DNA from: Lycorma delicatula | Lineage: Eukaryota > Arthropoda > Insecta > Hemiptera > Fulgoridae | NCBI RefSeq assembly: GCF_047948215.1 | Contig: NC_134455.1 | Location: forward strand, 301,648,147 to 301,712,146 | Direction of reading: 5' to 3' | Length of the DNA: 64,000 nucleotides | Notes under the pieces: model-generated | The model's input: only the letters and a program-made list of their open reading frames with translations | Told to the model about the DNA's origin: nothing | Databases searched by the model: none | Shown here: piece by piece, positions 48,060 through 59,384 of the stretch | Numbering within the stretch: the stretch's first letter is position 1 | Layout: every line of letters starts with the position of its first letter | Program-made: the position numbers and the translations under genes

Positions 48060-48921
48060 GAACAGGGAACGGTCCTGGGGCCGCTGCTATGGTTGCTAGT
48101 TATAGATGATCTCCTGCACAGAATGTTCCCTGCTGGAGTTGAGGTTTTGGCATATGCAGATGATCTCGCTGTATTAGTTGATGGCAGGACGGTAATTGAG
48201 GTCCAAGAGAGGGCGAACGCGGCTACACAGATTATTAATGAGTGAATGATTTCTAGGGGTCTGCAGTTGTCATTGGAAAAATGTAGGTGTATCGCCTTCA
48301 CTGGAAGAAGAGTACTGGATCCTATTACTATTTTCATTAATGGTAAAGTTATAGAAGAGGTGCATAGTTTGAAATACTTAGGAGTTACCTTCCAGAGGAA
48401 TTGTAGATACACTGACCATATAAGTAACATATGTAGGAAGGCTGAAGCAATGGTAAAGAGTCTTAACATTATAATGGCAACGCAGAATGGCCCTAGACCA
48501 TCAAAACGCAGATTGTTAGTGTCAACGATAGTATCCTCGTTGATGTATGCTGTTCCCACATGGAGTCACGCTATAGATATCAGGCGTAACAAGGAGAAAT
48601 TAGCGAGGGTGCATAGGAGGACTCCTAGGTGTGGTGGCCGCGCATAGGACAGTGTCCTATGAAGCCCTTTGTGTTCTTGCCGGAGTACTGCCGATAGACC
48701 TCATCGCAAGATATAGAGTCGAAAGATCGAAGGGCAGAGCAGATCAAGAGGCCAAAGATGAAGTCAATACTACCTGGCTGAAGAGGTGGACTAATAGCGG
48801 TGTGGGTCGCCGGACAAGACAACTCATCCCGGAGATCGAACCATGGATAAGAAGAGGTTTTGGCGAGATGGATCACTTTTTAACACAATTTTTCACCGTG
48901 GTGTCTGAAAGGGGCATATAA
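48060..48921 (+). pseudogene. R1-like LINE ORF2, RT palm to C-terminus
   Basis: Starts GTVLGPLLWLLVIDDLL (motif B), followed by VEVLAYADDLAVLVDGRTV (motif C with YADD intact). One stop near 48242 follows, then 48246-48647: LSLEKCRCIAFTGRR and HSLKYLGVTFQRNCRYTDHI (thumb with KYLG). After a frameshift near 48640, 48631-48921 reads RTVSYEALCVLAGVLPIDLI, the R1-clade C-terminal signature (R.YRTVS..A..VLAG..P..L). The end is LTQFFTVVSERGI. The short zinc-binding tail typical of full R1 proteins is not obvious. Two lesions only, so it looks younger than most elements here. Confidence 0.83.
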
Positions 48922-49075
48922 AATAAAAGATTACTCTCAAATAGAGCATGGCCGACCTGCCATGCCAGTATATAGCTGGTAGGCGGGAAGGCCTATTTAA
49001 GTATAAAGACACTCCCCTGGGTGGCGTAATACCAACAAGTCGGTCCGGCCCAGGGGAGTTGAGAGAAAAAAAAAG
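48060..49075 (+). mobile_element. R1-like LINE, 5'-truncated 3' part
   Basis: Begins inside the RT domain at RT motif B and continues to the ORF2 C-terminus (stop near 48919) and a GC-rich 3' UTR with a CCCCTGGG/CCCAGGGG hairpin (49013-49056), then an A run (49067-49075). 5' truncation plus terminal A run is the signature of target-primed reverse transcription. Confidence 0.82.
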
Positions 49076-49299
49076 GTCAAAACATGCAGCTGAAAACACA
49101 GCTGTGTTGTTTGTATTAAGCATTGGATTTAGGAATTAATTAATTTTATTCAGTCTTATAGCTGCCGTAAGTTTGTTAACAGTGTAGTGTCATAATGCCA
49201 ACTAGGTAACAAGTTGATAAAACATGTCTTTTAAAATACTTTACTTAAAGTTGAAAAAAATTCGAAAGAAAATTATTTTAAAACATGTTTTTCCCGATT

Positions 49300-49392
49300 T
49301 CCATGGCGAATGGTAGCGTCTCAGCCTTTTATCCGGAGGTCCCAGGTTCAAATTCCAGTCAGGTATGGCATTAATTTTCATTTCATAAACTC
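49300..49392 (+). mobile_element. tRNA-derived SINE, family A (copy 5)
   Basis: ATGGCGAATGGTAGCGTCTC (A box region), AGCCTTTTATCCGGAGGTCC, then B box GGTTCAAATTCCAG and TCAGGTATGGCATTAATTTT. The most complete head in the family. Confidence 0.78.
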
Positions 49393-49929
49393 ATTGGTAG
49401 TTATACTCATTGTTAGTATAGATTCATTGTTACTTATTATGGTGAATTAATCATTAAAAAAGATTGTTTTAAAACATTTTCATGGTTTTTAATCATGGTT
49501 TTAATCCTTTCCGCATCCAAGATCAGTTAAGATCAAAGGAAAAACTTGTTTTAAAGCATGTTACATGTTACAGAACAGTTCACATTACATGATATTTTCA
49601 AGAAAAGCATGTTTAATCCCATGAAGGTTTTATTTTATTGTTGTTCACATTGCATCCTGTTCCCAGTGAATTCTTCATTGATGGTCACTGTTGTGCTAAA
49701 TAGTCCTGAATTTTGTTTGTACTAAAATATCATGTGTTACTTATTGTGGTTTGTATTGAACTGTAAAATGAGAGTGGACAGAAGTTGATGTGTTCCATCT
49801 AGCTGTTATTTATAAGAGAGAAAAGATTCTGAAAACTTGAAAATATCTGAAAAAATTTAAGCATTTTAACATGATAATAAAGTAAGTCTCTCTCAATGTC
49901 TCTCAATTCTTAGTCCATTATTATTCAAG
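49393..49929. other. spacer
   Basis: No gene or repeat recognised. Confidence 0.5.
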
Positions 49930-50667
49930 TTGAACAACATTATAAATATCTTCCATATGGCCTCTCTCTTCTTTGTTTTCAGACTCTTCTTCTGGAATCT
50001 GTTCATCATTCACAACACTTTTGTAAAAACTGAGTTTTGGTTTGTCCTCTCAATCGTTCCCGAAGTACAGTCGAAGCAGGTGCTTAACATTGATTTTCTT
50101 AGCAGAACTTACAATTATTCCAACTTTAATTTTTTCAATCAGATCACTATTTACATCCATTGTTGACTTGAAAACCTTTTTTGCAGATCCATAATCAATC
50201 ATGTAGGCTGCTTCCCTTGAATAAGAGCTGAAGCTGTTGGAATATATCCTCGTGTGATTATGAATCGTTTGGTGGGAGTAAAACGAAAGAGCCAGTTACC
50301 TGAGGATTTCATTACAGTTTGGTGTGGAGTTTTCCAATCAAAAACTTTCAAGACATCTAGAAATTTTCAAAGCTGTTCCATGCTTTTCAAAAATATTATA
50401 GTATTCCTCAGGCTGTTTAACTGTTTCAATTTTGTTTAAGTCTCTTTAAAATAGTCCATATACTCGATCAGGTGGCACATATGAATGACCTGCGACTGGG
50501 AAAAATAACTTTAGTATTTTCCTTTTATCGTTTTCAGGAGAACGTTTTGTTAACCAATACATGAACATGAACATCAGACAAGGTTTATAACACAAACCTG
50601 GAAGGATACAATTTTGTTCGCCTCTTTGTGGACGGGCCGGTGGCCAGAACAAAAATTCAAATTCCAA
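49930..50667 (-). pseudogene. remnant of an unassigned protein with GHSY-PPDRVYG motif
   Basis: Minus strand. 50446-50667 is open (73 codons) and ends KILKLFFPVAGHSYVPPDRV, then YGLF. After a frameshift the next frame continues ETLNKIETVKQPEEYYNIFE, KHGTALKISRC, then further down MIDYGSAKKVFKSTMDVN, AKKINVKHLLRLYFGND and finally SFYKSVVNDEQIPEEESENK with a stop just below 49935. The pattern FPV.GHSF.PPDR.FG followed by PEEY..I....G is familiar to me from uncharacterised, multi-copy insect proteins with an RNase-H-like look, possibly transposase-derived. I cannot assign a function. At least three frameshifts or stops; a pseudogene or element relic. Confidence 0.5.
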
Positions 50668-51590
50668 ATTTAAACCAAAGAAATGAAAATCATAAGTAAA
50701 GTAATAAGATTTTTTGAAATCATAAATCGATTTGAATTACTGTAAATTTACAATCAAGTGGATTCTAGACAATTTGTTTGATAGTAAGAGAACTTGTCTC
50801 ATTAAAAGCAGTAAATATACCATTAGAAATAGTAGTTAGTTACTGTTGTTCAAAAATACAAATCCAGGTAAATTTATTGGAAATAATAAGTTCTCAAAGG
50901 TGTGATTCTTTACCTGAAATTGATACGTTTGTTCGTTATTTTACTGATAAATATGAAAAGAAAAATCCTTTACCTAGAATATCTGTTTTTTCTTTACTTA
51001 TTATCATATATTGAATACCAATGGAGTATTATCTTACCTGATTATCTTTCTATTTTTGTTATGGTAAAATAAAGAGAAGCTATGAATAATGAATCAAAGG
51101 GAAACACTTTCTTCTACAGCAATCGGAAACGTAATAATCCAGACTTTTTGTATGTTACAAGCATTTCAGTTTGTTTTTTTCTCTATCTCCTTCTTTTCCT
51201 TAGTATGTCCGCTATACTTTCATCTTCGTTTTCTTTTTCTACACGACTTTCCTTCTAAAACAAGAAAACGCGACAGCCTTGTTGCTGAAATTTTCCTTTA
51301 ACTTACTTAGAGCTTGTAATGCAAAAATTTCACCGTACTAAAAAATTAATACTAATAAAAATTCTAATTTTTCCTAAAAAAAATAAAATAAAAAATGTAG
51401 AATGATCTGTTTAAATAGTAAACACTCTATGCAGTAGGATGTTAAAAATTAATCGACTATAAAAAATACCCAAATTAATGTTTCTCTTTAAAACAAATAC
51501 TCCTACCTAAACTGTAAATAGATTTTTATATGAGAGAAAATAATTAATTATTTTAATTTAAATAATTAAATTTTTAAATTAATTTTCAAT
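50668..51590. other. AT-rich spacer
   Basis: Open frames of 70-78 codons (50778-51014, 51089-51301) have no recognised motif. Nothing else is seen. Confidence 0.45.
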
Positions 51591-51594
51591 ATCG

Positions 51595-51812
51595 GTCGGG
51601 TGTAGGCGGGGTCCTCTTCGTCTTGGAGTCTTCGATCGGGTGCGAGCCGGATCCTCTTCCTCCTGGAGCCATCAATCGGACGCAATTTTTTTCAATTGGT
51701 GAACCGGGTCCTCTTCGTCCTGGAGTCTTCGATCGGTATGGGTCGATTCCTCTTCCAGACGGGTCGGGTGTGACCTGGGTCCTCTTCCGGATGGGTGCCA
51801 ACAATACCCTCT
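51595..51812. repeat. GC-rich minisatellite (~32-57-bp units)
   Basis: About five irregular copies of a unit built around GGTCCTCTTCGTCCTGGAGT then CTTCGATCGGGTG. Units start near 51609, 51649, 51706, 51745 and 51777 with lengths from about 32 to 57 bp. It is a sharp GC-rich island in A/T-rich sequence. The minus-strand 79-codon frame through it (TPGRRGPGSPIE-like) is the repeat read by chance unless an expressed copy is found. Confidence 0.8.
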
Positions 51813-52286
51813 GAAAATAAACCACATTAAAACATGAATGCTAAATATTCCGTTTTATCAAAATTTTTGTACAAACGGTTAATCATAATTTTTATTTCAT
51901 ATTAAACCAAAACTTTCTTATAATTAAAAACGAAACGTTACAGTTACGTTTCGATGGTATTTAACATTTGATCCTGCTTTTGTATTGAATTTACCTTAAT
52001 GTATATTTATATAAAATTATTTACAAAATAAATCTTAAGGAAGATTGGTTTAAGAACATTAATAATTTATGTGTAAACCCTGAACACATTTTACAAAATA
52101 AAATGAAATATAGACGACTAAAAATATGACTGACATGCAGATATAAAAAAGCAGCCCGATTCAGTTTTTAAAAAAATATAATTTTTTTTATTTTACTTTA
52201 AAGTATTCTCTTTCCATTTGTAATTGTTGTAAATCTCAATACAAAGATTCTAAATAAAATATAGTTTACATTTTATTTTTAAATTA
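51813..52286. other. AT-rich spacer
   Basis: Nothing recognised. Confidence 0.5.
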
Positions 52287-52530
52287 TAGCCTCGGGCTGA
52301 TCTAGTTGTGAAGTCATCGAAAATCAGTTATATTTAACACCTGATTTTCGAAGTCGAAGGTTCTGAGTTCCAAATAAAGGTTAGTTGGTTTTATAAGGAT
52401 TTGAATACTACACAGTAGATAACGGTGTATTTTGGTGGTTGGGATTCAATTAACCACACATCTCAAAAATAGTCGGCCTAAATCTGTACAAGACTACACA
52501 CCTCATTTACATATATGATCGCATATGATT
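52287..52530 (+). mobile_element. tRNA-derived SINE, family B (copy 2)
   Basis: Head CTCGGGCTGATCTAGTTGTG (A box), then, after an interrupted stretch, GAGTTCCAAATAAAGG (decayed B box). The body ATTTTGGTGGTTGGGATTCA and ATTAACCACACATCTCAAAA matches copy 1. Ends near TTTACATATATGATC without a clear A tail. Confidence 0.75.
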
Positions 52531-52610
52531 GCTACGTACACATTAGGAAAATAAAAAATTATAGCCTAAAAAAAAAATTATTATAAAATCCCAGAAAAAC
52601 AATTTTTTTA

Positions 52611-52785
52611 CTAGATCGTGGATACCAGTGTTCTTTGGTGGTTGGGTTTCAATTAACCACACATATCAGGAATCGTCGACCTGAGACTGTGCAAGACAAC
52701 GCTTCATTTACATTCATACATATCCTCATTCATCCTCTGAAGTAATACCTTACGGTGGTTCCGGAGGCTAAACAGAAAAAGAGAG
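52611..52785 (+). mobile_element. tRNA-derived SINE, family B (copy 3, 5'-truncated)
   Basis: Starts CTAGATCGTGGATACCAGTG and continues GGTGGTTGGGTTTCAATTAA, CATCCTCTGAAGTAATACC, ending GGAGGCTAAACAG and an A/G tail. It lacks the tRNA-like head. It lies 80 bp after copy 2 in the same orientation. Confidence 0.82.
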
Positions 52786-53873
52786 AGGAAATCAAATTGA
52801 ATGAAAAACATTGGATGTGTAAAAGAAAAATAATTAATATAATATTTTTATAATAAAATAAATAGTTAAAATATTCATGTAAATTATTAAAAATTGATTT
52901 AATTTGTAATAGTTTTTAAAATATAGTGTTAATATTAATTAATCTATATACTTAGAAATTGAATATGTAAATATTAATTTGTTTAACTCATCATGAGATA
53001 TCAAATTTTTGAGTATTGAAATGCTAACAAACAATTGATTATATGCCAACAGTTTGTTTTTTCTGTAATATTCCCATTTCAACTTTTATAAATATATATA
53101 TATTAAATAAAAAAGAATTTATAATAAATAATATTATTTCAAAAATATAATATTAAAACAAAAAAAAAATGAATAAACATTAATTCAGGAACAACAAAGT
53201 AAACAAAATAAATATAACTGAAATGGTAATTATGATTTTTTTAACAAAATAATATGCATTTAAAATATTTAGCGCCTAAAACGGTTTCATTTTCATTTTC
53301 TACAGATTCAAAATACTTTTCTGTTAAATTTTGTTCTGTTTGTTTTTAATAAAAATTCATTTGTGTTTTGTTTTTCATAGACTTTATTATATCGGTTCTC
53401 AGAATTAAATTCTCTAAAAGTTTTGATAATAAAATTTTCCCACTAATTATTGTACTTCGAACCTCTAAAAAAACGTTTTTCTTCACCGAATTTTTCTGTT
53501 TTACTTTGGATATCATGAAAACTATATAAAAGATACAGTTTTGAGACAGGATTTATTCGATTTTTTTCACATGAGAAAACAGATGAAATTATCAAGTTTA
53601 CTCATATAACGCCGTCAAGATTTCAGTATGTTCTCATATCACCGGTGGAACTGTAATCCGGGCGAAATTTGTCGCTAGCCGGTTACTCAATGAAAAACGT
53701 TTTTTGATATATGTGAATAAACCTTTTTCCTTATCTCAAACCCTAAAATTAGTTCTCAAAATCATTTCCTATCCTCCTGGATCTCTGCATAATAAAATTA
53801 TTAAATCTCTTACTTCATATTTCCATTTAATTATAATTGTATATATAGTAAATGCATATATGGTTGTATATAT
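52786..53873. other. AT-rich spacer
   Basis: Nothing coding is recognised. A short GC-richer patch lies at about 53637-53695. Confidence 0.5.
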
Positions 53874-53876
53874 GTA

Positions 53877-53899
53877 ATATATATATATATATATATTAT

Positions 53900-53936
<37 letters not shown>
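53877..53936. repeat. (TA)n-(GT)n-(GC)n compound microsatellite
   Basis: AT repeat to about 53900, TG repeat 53902-53931, then GCGCGC. Alternating purine-pyrimidine over about 60 bp. Confidence 0.95.
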
Positions 53937-54000
53937 CTGGTTGTTTTATTTTTAAATGATAATTCAATGTACAATTAAAGCCTGAAAAATGTTCAAAATA

Positions 54001-54085
54001 GCCTTTATAAGCCTTTTTATATAGCGTTTTATATAGCCTTTTGGCTTTTTATATAGCCTTATGGCTTTTTATATAGCCTTTTTTC
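54001..54085. repeat. short minisatellite, ~18-20-bp units
   Basis: Units of the type TTGGCTTTTTATATAGCC repeated about four times with small changes. Confidence 0.85.
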
Positions 54086-54392
54086 ATTTTTCTCTATTTT
54101 ATAATTTACTATTTTTATTAGATGATATATTTTAACAGTTTATTAGTAGTAAAGTTTAGTATAATTTTTAAGTATATGCAGATACCTTTTTTAATAACAT
54201 TTTTCATTATCCGTCATAATTAATCTTTCCATTATTTTTATCATTGTTAGTAACTTTTTGATGAATATTTATAAATATTTAAATCATATTCCATTTATAG
54301 TTTCCCCTAAAAGAAAAACCAAAAAATATTACCCTAAAACATAGCTTTTACCTTAAGAAACTTGCTTACAAGAATTTTTTTTTTTTTTAAGG

Positions 54393-54760
54393 CGAAACCG
54401 GCTACTAATTGTAAACATTTAGCTAGAATTATGAAAAACGAACAAAGAATAGTTAAACAGGTTTTCTTTTTTTACAAGCATTTTTTTCAGGATACAGTAA
54501 AAGTTAGTCAGTGATGTGGAATTTAATATTTCTTATACATTTTATGTTGGGTGCCTGCGTAGGCTATATGAAATTGTGACTTTAATGGTCTTCTCTTTGT
54601 TAAGACTAACTGGCACCCCAGTACAACATAAAATGTAAAAGTAACATTAAATTTCACATCCCTGACTAAAAATATCCGTAAGAAGAGTACGTAAAAGTTG
54701 TTTAACTATTTTTTGTTAGTTTTTCATAATTATTCTAGGCAGATGTGTACAATAGCCGCG
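54393..54760. mobile_element. fold-back (long palindrome) element
   Basis: Left arm about 54393-54556 and right arm about 54612-54760 are imperfect inverted copies over about 150 bp. Shared blocks, left versus right reversed: AATAGTTAAACA, TAGTCAG.GATGTG, AATTTAAT, ACATTTTATGTTG, GGGTGCC. The ~55-nt centre contains no repeat. There is no coding capacity, so it is a MITE-like or fold-back element, or the DNA of a long hairpin RNA. Confidence 0.82.
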
Positions 54761-54916
54761 ATGCATTCCTGCTCCCTTTTGCTGAGCACATTTTTCTCTT
54801 TTATCTGGATAACGATGAATTTAAAAAAAAAATCACAAAAGGTAAAAGATGTTTCTGTGTAGTTTTATGGAATACCATCTTTAAAATTTGAAAACAGCGT
54901 AATGTATGTGGTAAGA

Positions 54917-54932
54917 CCCCCCCCCCCCCCCC
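54917..54932. repeat. poly-C tract (16 nt)
   Basis: Uninterrupted run of C, striking in an A/T-rich region. Confidence 0.95.
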
Positions 54933-54960
54933 ACCGTTCTAATAAACATTTAAGATAGCC

Positions 54961-56565
54961 TATGTTAGTCTACTTCCAAACCGAAGACCTGTTAGTACCC
55001 AAAGGATGGATTATAATTGATTGGATCCATGAAGCTACAGAAGGGAACAAACAAACATAACAGTTAAATACATTACCACTTCTCCTATGGACGTAGTCGG
55101 GTAAAAAAACGGCAATTACTCTTTATATATACATAGGATAATTAGTATTCTTTATAATTTTCTTCTTTTTTTAATTGAACATCAACTATTTATTTTGCAT
55201 CTGAAAAACAAAACAAAATGTTTTATAACTGAAATTAAAATGTTGGTTATATATAACATAAATATTACTCAAATACCTTTTTACAATGTTTTTCCTTTCA
55301 AATTTTGTAAAATTTAAATACTACCACTTCCAATATACATTTTTTTAAAATGTTTTTAATTTTTAATTCGGTTAAGAATTTTTACTGCTGCTCAACATAT
55401 TTAATACCTGGAAAAAACTTTTTAATAAATCCTACTACGCGAAAATAAAAATATACATCTATAGTTAAGTAGCATGTCTCCTATCTTATAATTCAGTAAC
55501 AATAAAATAACAGTAAATAATAGTAATACATAAATAAAATGATAGTACTCGTAATAATATTTATTGACTGTTTACATCATTATTTATCCCCCCTGAAGCT
55601 GGATTCGCAGCTTTTATAGTTTCAAGTTTTTACAACCAAACGAAATTTCATATTGAAATCAATTTACGTTTATATAATGTTTTTAAATCATAATTATGTA
55701 CATAACACATGGAAAAGATTATTTCAAAAATAGCCTGAAAAAGTTTGTTTATTGAGAAATGAATTGTTTTATTATCTATAAAGTAATATAGATTTAATCT
55801 TTAAATATTTTGTAAATGATATAAAAACTACAAACAAAATTCATAAAATAAAATTGAAGAGTAATTTTCATATTCTTACTAATATTTTTACATTATTTTT
55901 TTTTATCCTGCCATCGTGGTCATTATTTTTATATTATTCTTTATAAATTTGGATTATAATTTTATATCAATTTTATTTAACAGTAAATATATGCTTTGTA
56001 CCTAAAAAACCTTTTAAAAAATTATTATACATTAACTAATCACTATTTTTTTCTTTTCGATTTTGGTCTCTGAAAGGGCACGTTCCAATGCTCTTACAAA
56101 GAAAAATAATCTTCGTTTTTTCACTATTTTAATATATACGTTATTAAATATTTTAAGCTATCCTAAAATTTTGAAAAATGTTGAAAAATATAAAATAAGC
56201 ATACACCTTTATTTACTGTTACTCATTATATTGAGTAACTCATTATAATTGAGCCTTTTAAATGAAAAACATCTACTGTTAACAAGATGGCTGATAACGT
56301 ATGTGGTATTTAATTCGATAGAATAAATACACATAAATTTATAATTTCATAAATTCAAGAATTTATGTCTATGATTACTTTCTTACTGATTTTTCGAAGG
56401 AAACTACGGTATTTTTTCGGTCTTGCATGGTGGGAGTGGAAAGTTGAAAATGGAATTTATTTACATTTTGAGATATGAGAAGTAGGAAAATACCATTCAC
56501 TGATATTTAAGTTTCCTTATACATTTACAGTATACATATACATAGGCCTATGCATAAAATGTTGT
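54961..56565. other. AT-rich spacer
   Basis: No gene recognised. Confidence 0.5.
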
Positions 56566-56569
56566 GACG

Positions 56570-56839
56570 TGAAAATTTCCAAAACTACTAGATCAATTTT
56601 CTTGAAATTTATTTATACTGTAGTCGTTTATGTAAAGTTGTATATTTAAAGGTCTTATAAAGATTGGTTGAGTCGTTCTTGAGTTATGCTTAATTTAATT
56701 CTCCAATTTCGTGGCTCAAAAATCTCCGAAACTACTTAACCAGTTTCGTTGAAATTTATGTATGCTGTAGTAGTATATCTGAAGTTGTGCATGTGAAAAT
56801 GCGATAAAGATAGGTTGAGTCGTTCTTCAGTTACGCTCA
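56570..56839 (+). repeat. 147-bp tandem repeat, two diverged units
   Basis: Units 56570-56694 and 56715-56839 align: CCAAAACTACTAGATCAATT against CCGAAACTACTTAACCAGTT, TTGAAATTTAT, TGTAGT.GT, AAAGAT.GGTTGAGTCGTTCTT. This wording is common in dispersed insect repeats; the parent is unknown. Confidence 0.75.
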
Positions 56840-57639
56840 TTTTAAGGTAAATTTGAGCGCGGCAAGTTAGAAATGTGGGGTTCGTTTTGATGCTACAGGT
56901 TTGAACGTCAAGTTTAATTTTATAAATGTTTTAAGTATTTACAATAGACAGCAGCACAAGAGTTTTAATTGACTAAAACTAAAATATAAACATAAATATT
57001 TGAATAAATCATTTTAAAAATCGTATTTATTTTATATAGAAAATAGAATAATATTTTTTTTTAATTATTTCATTAAATTACGGTTGTAATAATTTAATTT
57101 TGATTATAAACAGAAAATATATTTTAATATTAAAATAAATTATACCTTTTAGTTTTTCATTTTTTGTAAAAGTTTAGATTAGAATTACTTTCAAAGGAAA
57201 AATAAAATTACGAAAAGTCGGTCTTCTTGAACAAAACTGGGCAAGAATTGTTTTAAATTCTTTCATCGATTTGAATCTTTATTCCCCCACTCTTTTTTAA
57301 ATTTATGTTCAAAATATTTCCCATCTATAGGAAATATTTTTAAGTTTTGGAATCTTTCAGTAAAATAGGAGAAAAAGAATGAAAATGCTAATTAAAGTTT
57401 ATTACACGTATGGAACATGTTCAGCGTTCGTATTTTTTTATATAATATATAAAATTTCCAATCAAATACGTATTTATTTATTCTTTTTCCAGCATATAAC
57501 AGTCCCTACACCCAATTAAAAATACCCTAATTTTTTTTATGAAGGATGAAAGTGAGAAAACGCCAAGTTTGATTGGTATTCAAACCCAGAACCTTTGAAA
57601 TGAAAAATAATGACGATATTTTTATACATCTCCATAAAT

Positions 57640-57640
<1 letters not shown>

Positions 57641-57682
<42 letters not shown>

Positions 57683-57686
57683 TATA
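57641..57686. repeat. (TA)n microsatellite
   Basis: About 46 bp of TA repeat with one CA interruption. Confidence 0.95.
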
Positions 57687-59380
57687 AAATCAATATGAAT
57701 GCACGTACGATCTTAATCAATTATCCAGTAAATCTGCTCGTTTGAACCGGTTCTGTTTAGTACTAATGGGTCAGCATAACGATCATCTTTGTATTCAATA
57801 CATCTACGCGAACCCAAGCGGCTATCCAAGAATAGTCCACCAATCAAACTGGAACTGCCCAGACATTAAAGTACAGTCGAATCAGATTAACCGTGATACT
57901 CGATAAAGTGCAACAGTTACTAAGTGCAACCGTTCGGTTGCACTTAGAATTACAAAAGTAGTATAAAATAGACCGTCCTTACCGAGTCAAACTTAATATC
58001 CCCGAATTCATCAATTAAACTATACTACGTAAATGAATGGAGAGGCTAAAAAAGCATTGTTAACAGTATCGTCAAAACCAATAAGAGAGTTCTGTACCTA
58101 CGCATTCAGAAGCAGAAAACATAATTTGCACGATCCCAAATACCTCCATCTTCACTGTAACCGATTTTTATGAAATGAAAATATTTTTGTAAAAAAAGGA
58201 TCAAGATATTAAATTTTTTTTTAACTACATCCCAAAATTATTTATTTATTATCAAACATGACAAAGTAGAGTCTAATTTATGTCAGACAAGAGAAAAATA
58301 TCAAAAATGGAAAAGCAAATCTAGTAATATGTATCTTTTAAAACAATTTTGTGAAAATCACAGAATTGTAAAATATTCTATAAGCCCAAGGATCAACAAT
58401 CACCGTAAGCGTCTATGCGAAATTTTAGAAAACTTCCTCGATTTTTATATTTTGGTTAACCTACAATGCAGTAAGTAAAATTATTTTCATTCATCCTCTT
58501 CAAGGAGTGTTATACAATTTTCATGAAAATAATACCCGTTCTGTTTCCTTAAAGAGTATTCATACTCGTTTTCACCTTTTCATGAACTAGCTAGCAGACA
58601 ATTAATATTTATAGTGTGTTGATATTCAGTGCGTTTTAATTATTTCCAGGAATACGTAAAAAAATAAAACTTTAATAATGAAAATGTTTAAGGAGATGAT
58701 TTTAAGGGATGTTACAGTATTTTGTGTGAAGTTTTTTCTTTTTAAACCCAGTAAAACTTCATTTTCCTTAAATGAATAACTTTAGGTTTTTGATTTTTAA
58801 ATTACCTGACACGTTTAATTTTAATAATAATCATACTGTTTCTTCTTTAAAGATACATTATACTAAACACCTAAATCAAACAATATAAATTTTATATGCT
58901 TTTTTTTAATTTGTACGTTGAATAAAGAGGATACATTTTGGAATTTTATATTATTTTCCTATATCATATAAAATATTCTCGCGTGTTCGCGGTTCGACAA
59001 GGATATTGAGAGACTATCAAACGTAAAAATTTCTTACAAGTCCAATTTGTAACCCTAAAGACATATAAGCAGAATCAATAATAATAATAATAATCATAAA
59101 ATAATGACAATACGTATGTATAACATAAAAATAGTAATTCAAATAAAAATAACAAGATTTTTTTTAACGACAGTTAAATTATAAATATCAGAATACAGTG
59201 CGATTTACTAAAGACTTATAATGACAGATAGAAACTAATATTGGATTAACAAGATAACATTAGAAATCTAAATTTCATACAATTCAGTTTTTGCACGTAT
59301 AATTACTTTTACTATTTACACGAGTATCAGAACTACCTTATGAATGAATATAATACTGTCACTTTCACTACTGTTTATCC
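57687..59380. other. spacer with one perfect hairpin
   Basis: The 57.7-58.1 kb part is somewhat GC-richer than the rest but has no frame I can recognise. A perfect hairpin lies at 57920-57947 (13-bp arms, 2-nt loop). Short AAT repeats lie near 59080. No gene recognised. Confidence 0.45.
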
Positions 59381-59384
59381 ATAA

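Noticed and set aside
48029..48559. 176-codon minus-strand frame
   Set aside because: Antisense to well-identified R1-like RT on the plus strand.
57560..57612. Sixth copy of SINE family A
   Set aside because: Only a B-box-like GGTTCTGGGTTTGAATACC remains on the minus strand; too little to support.
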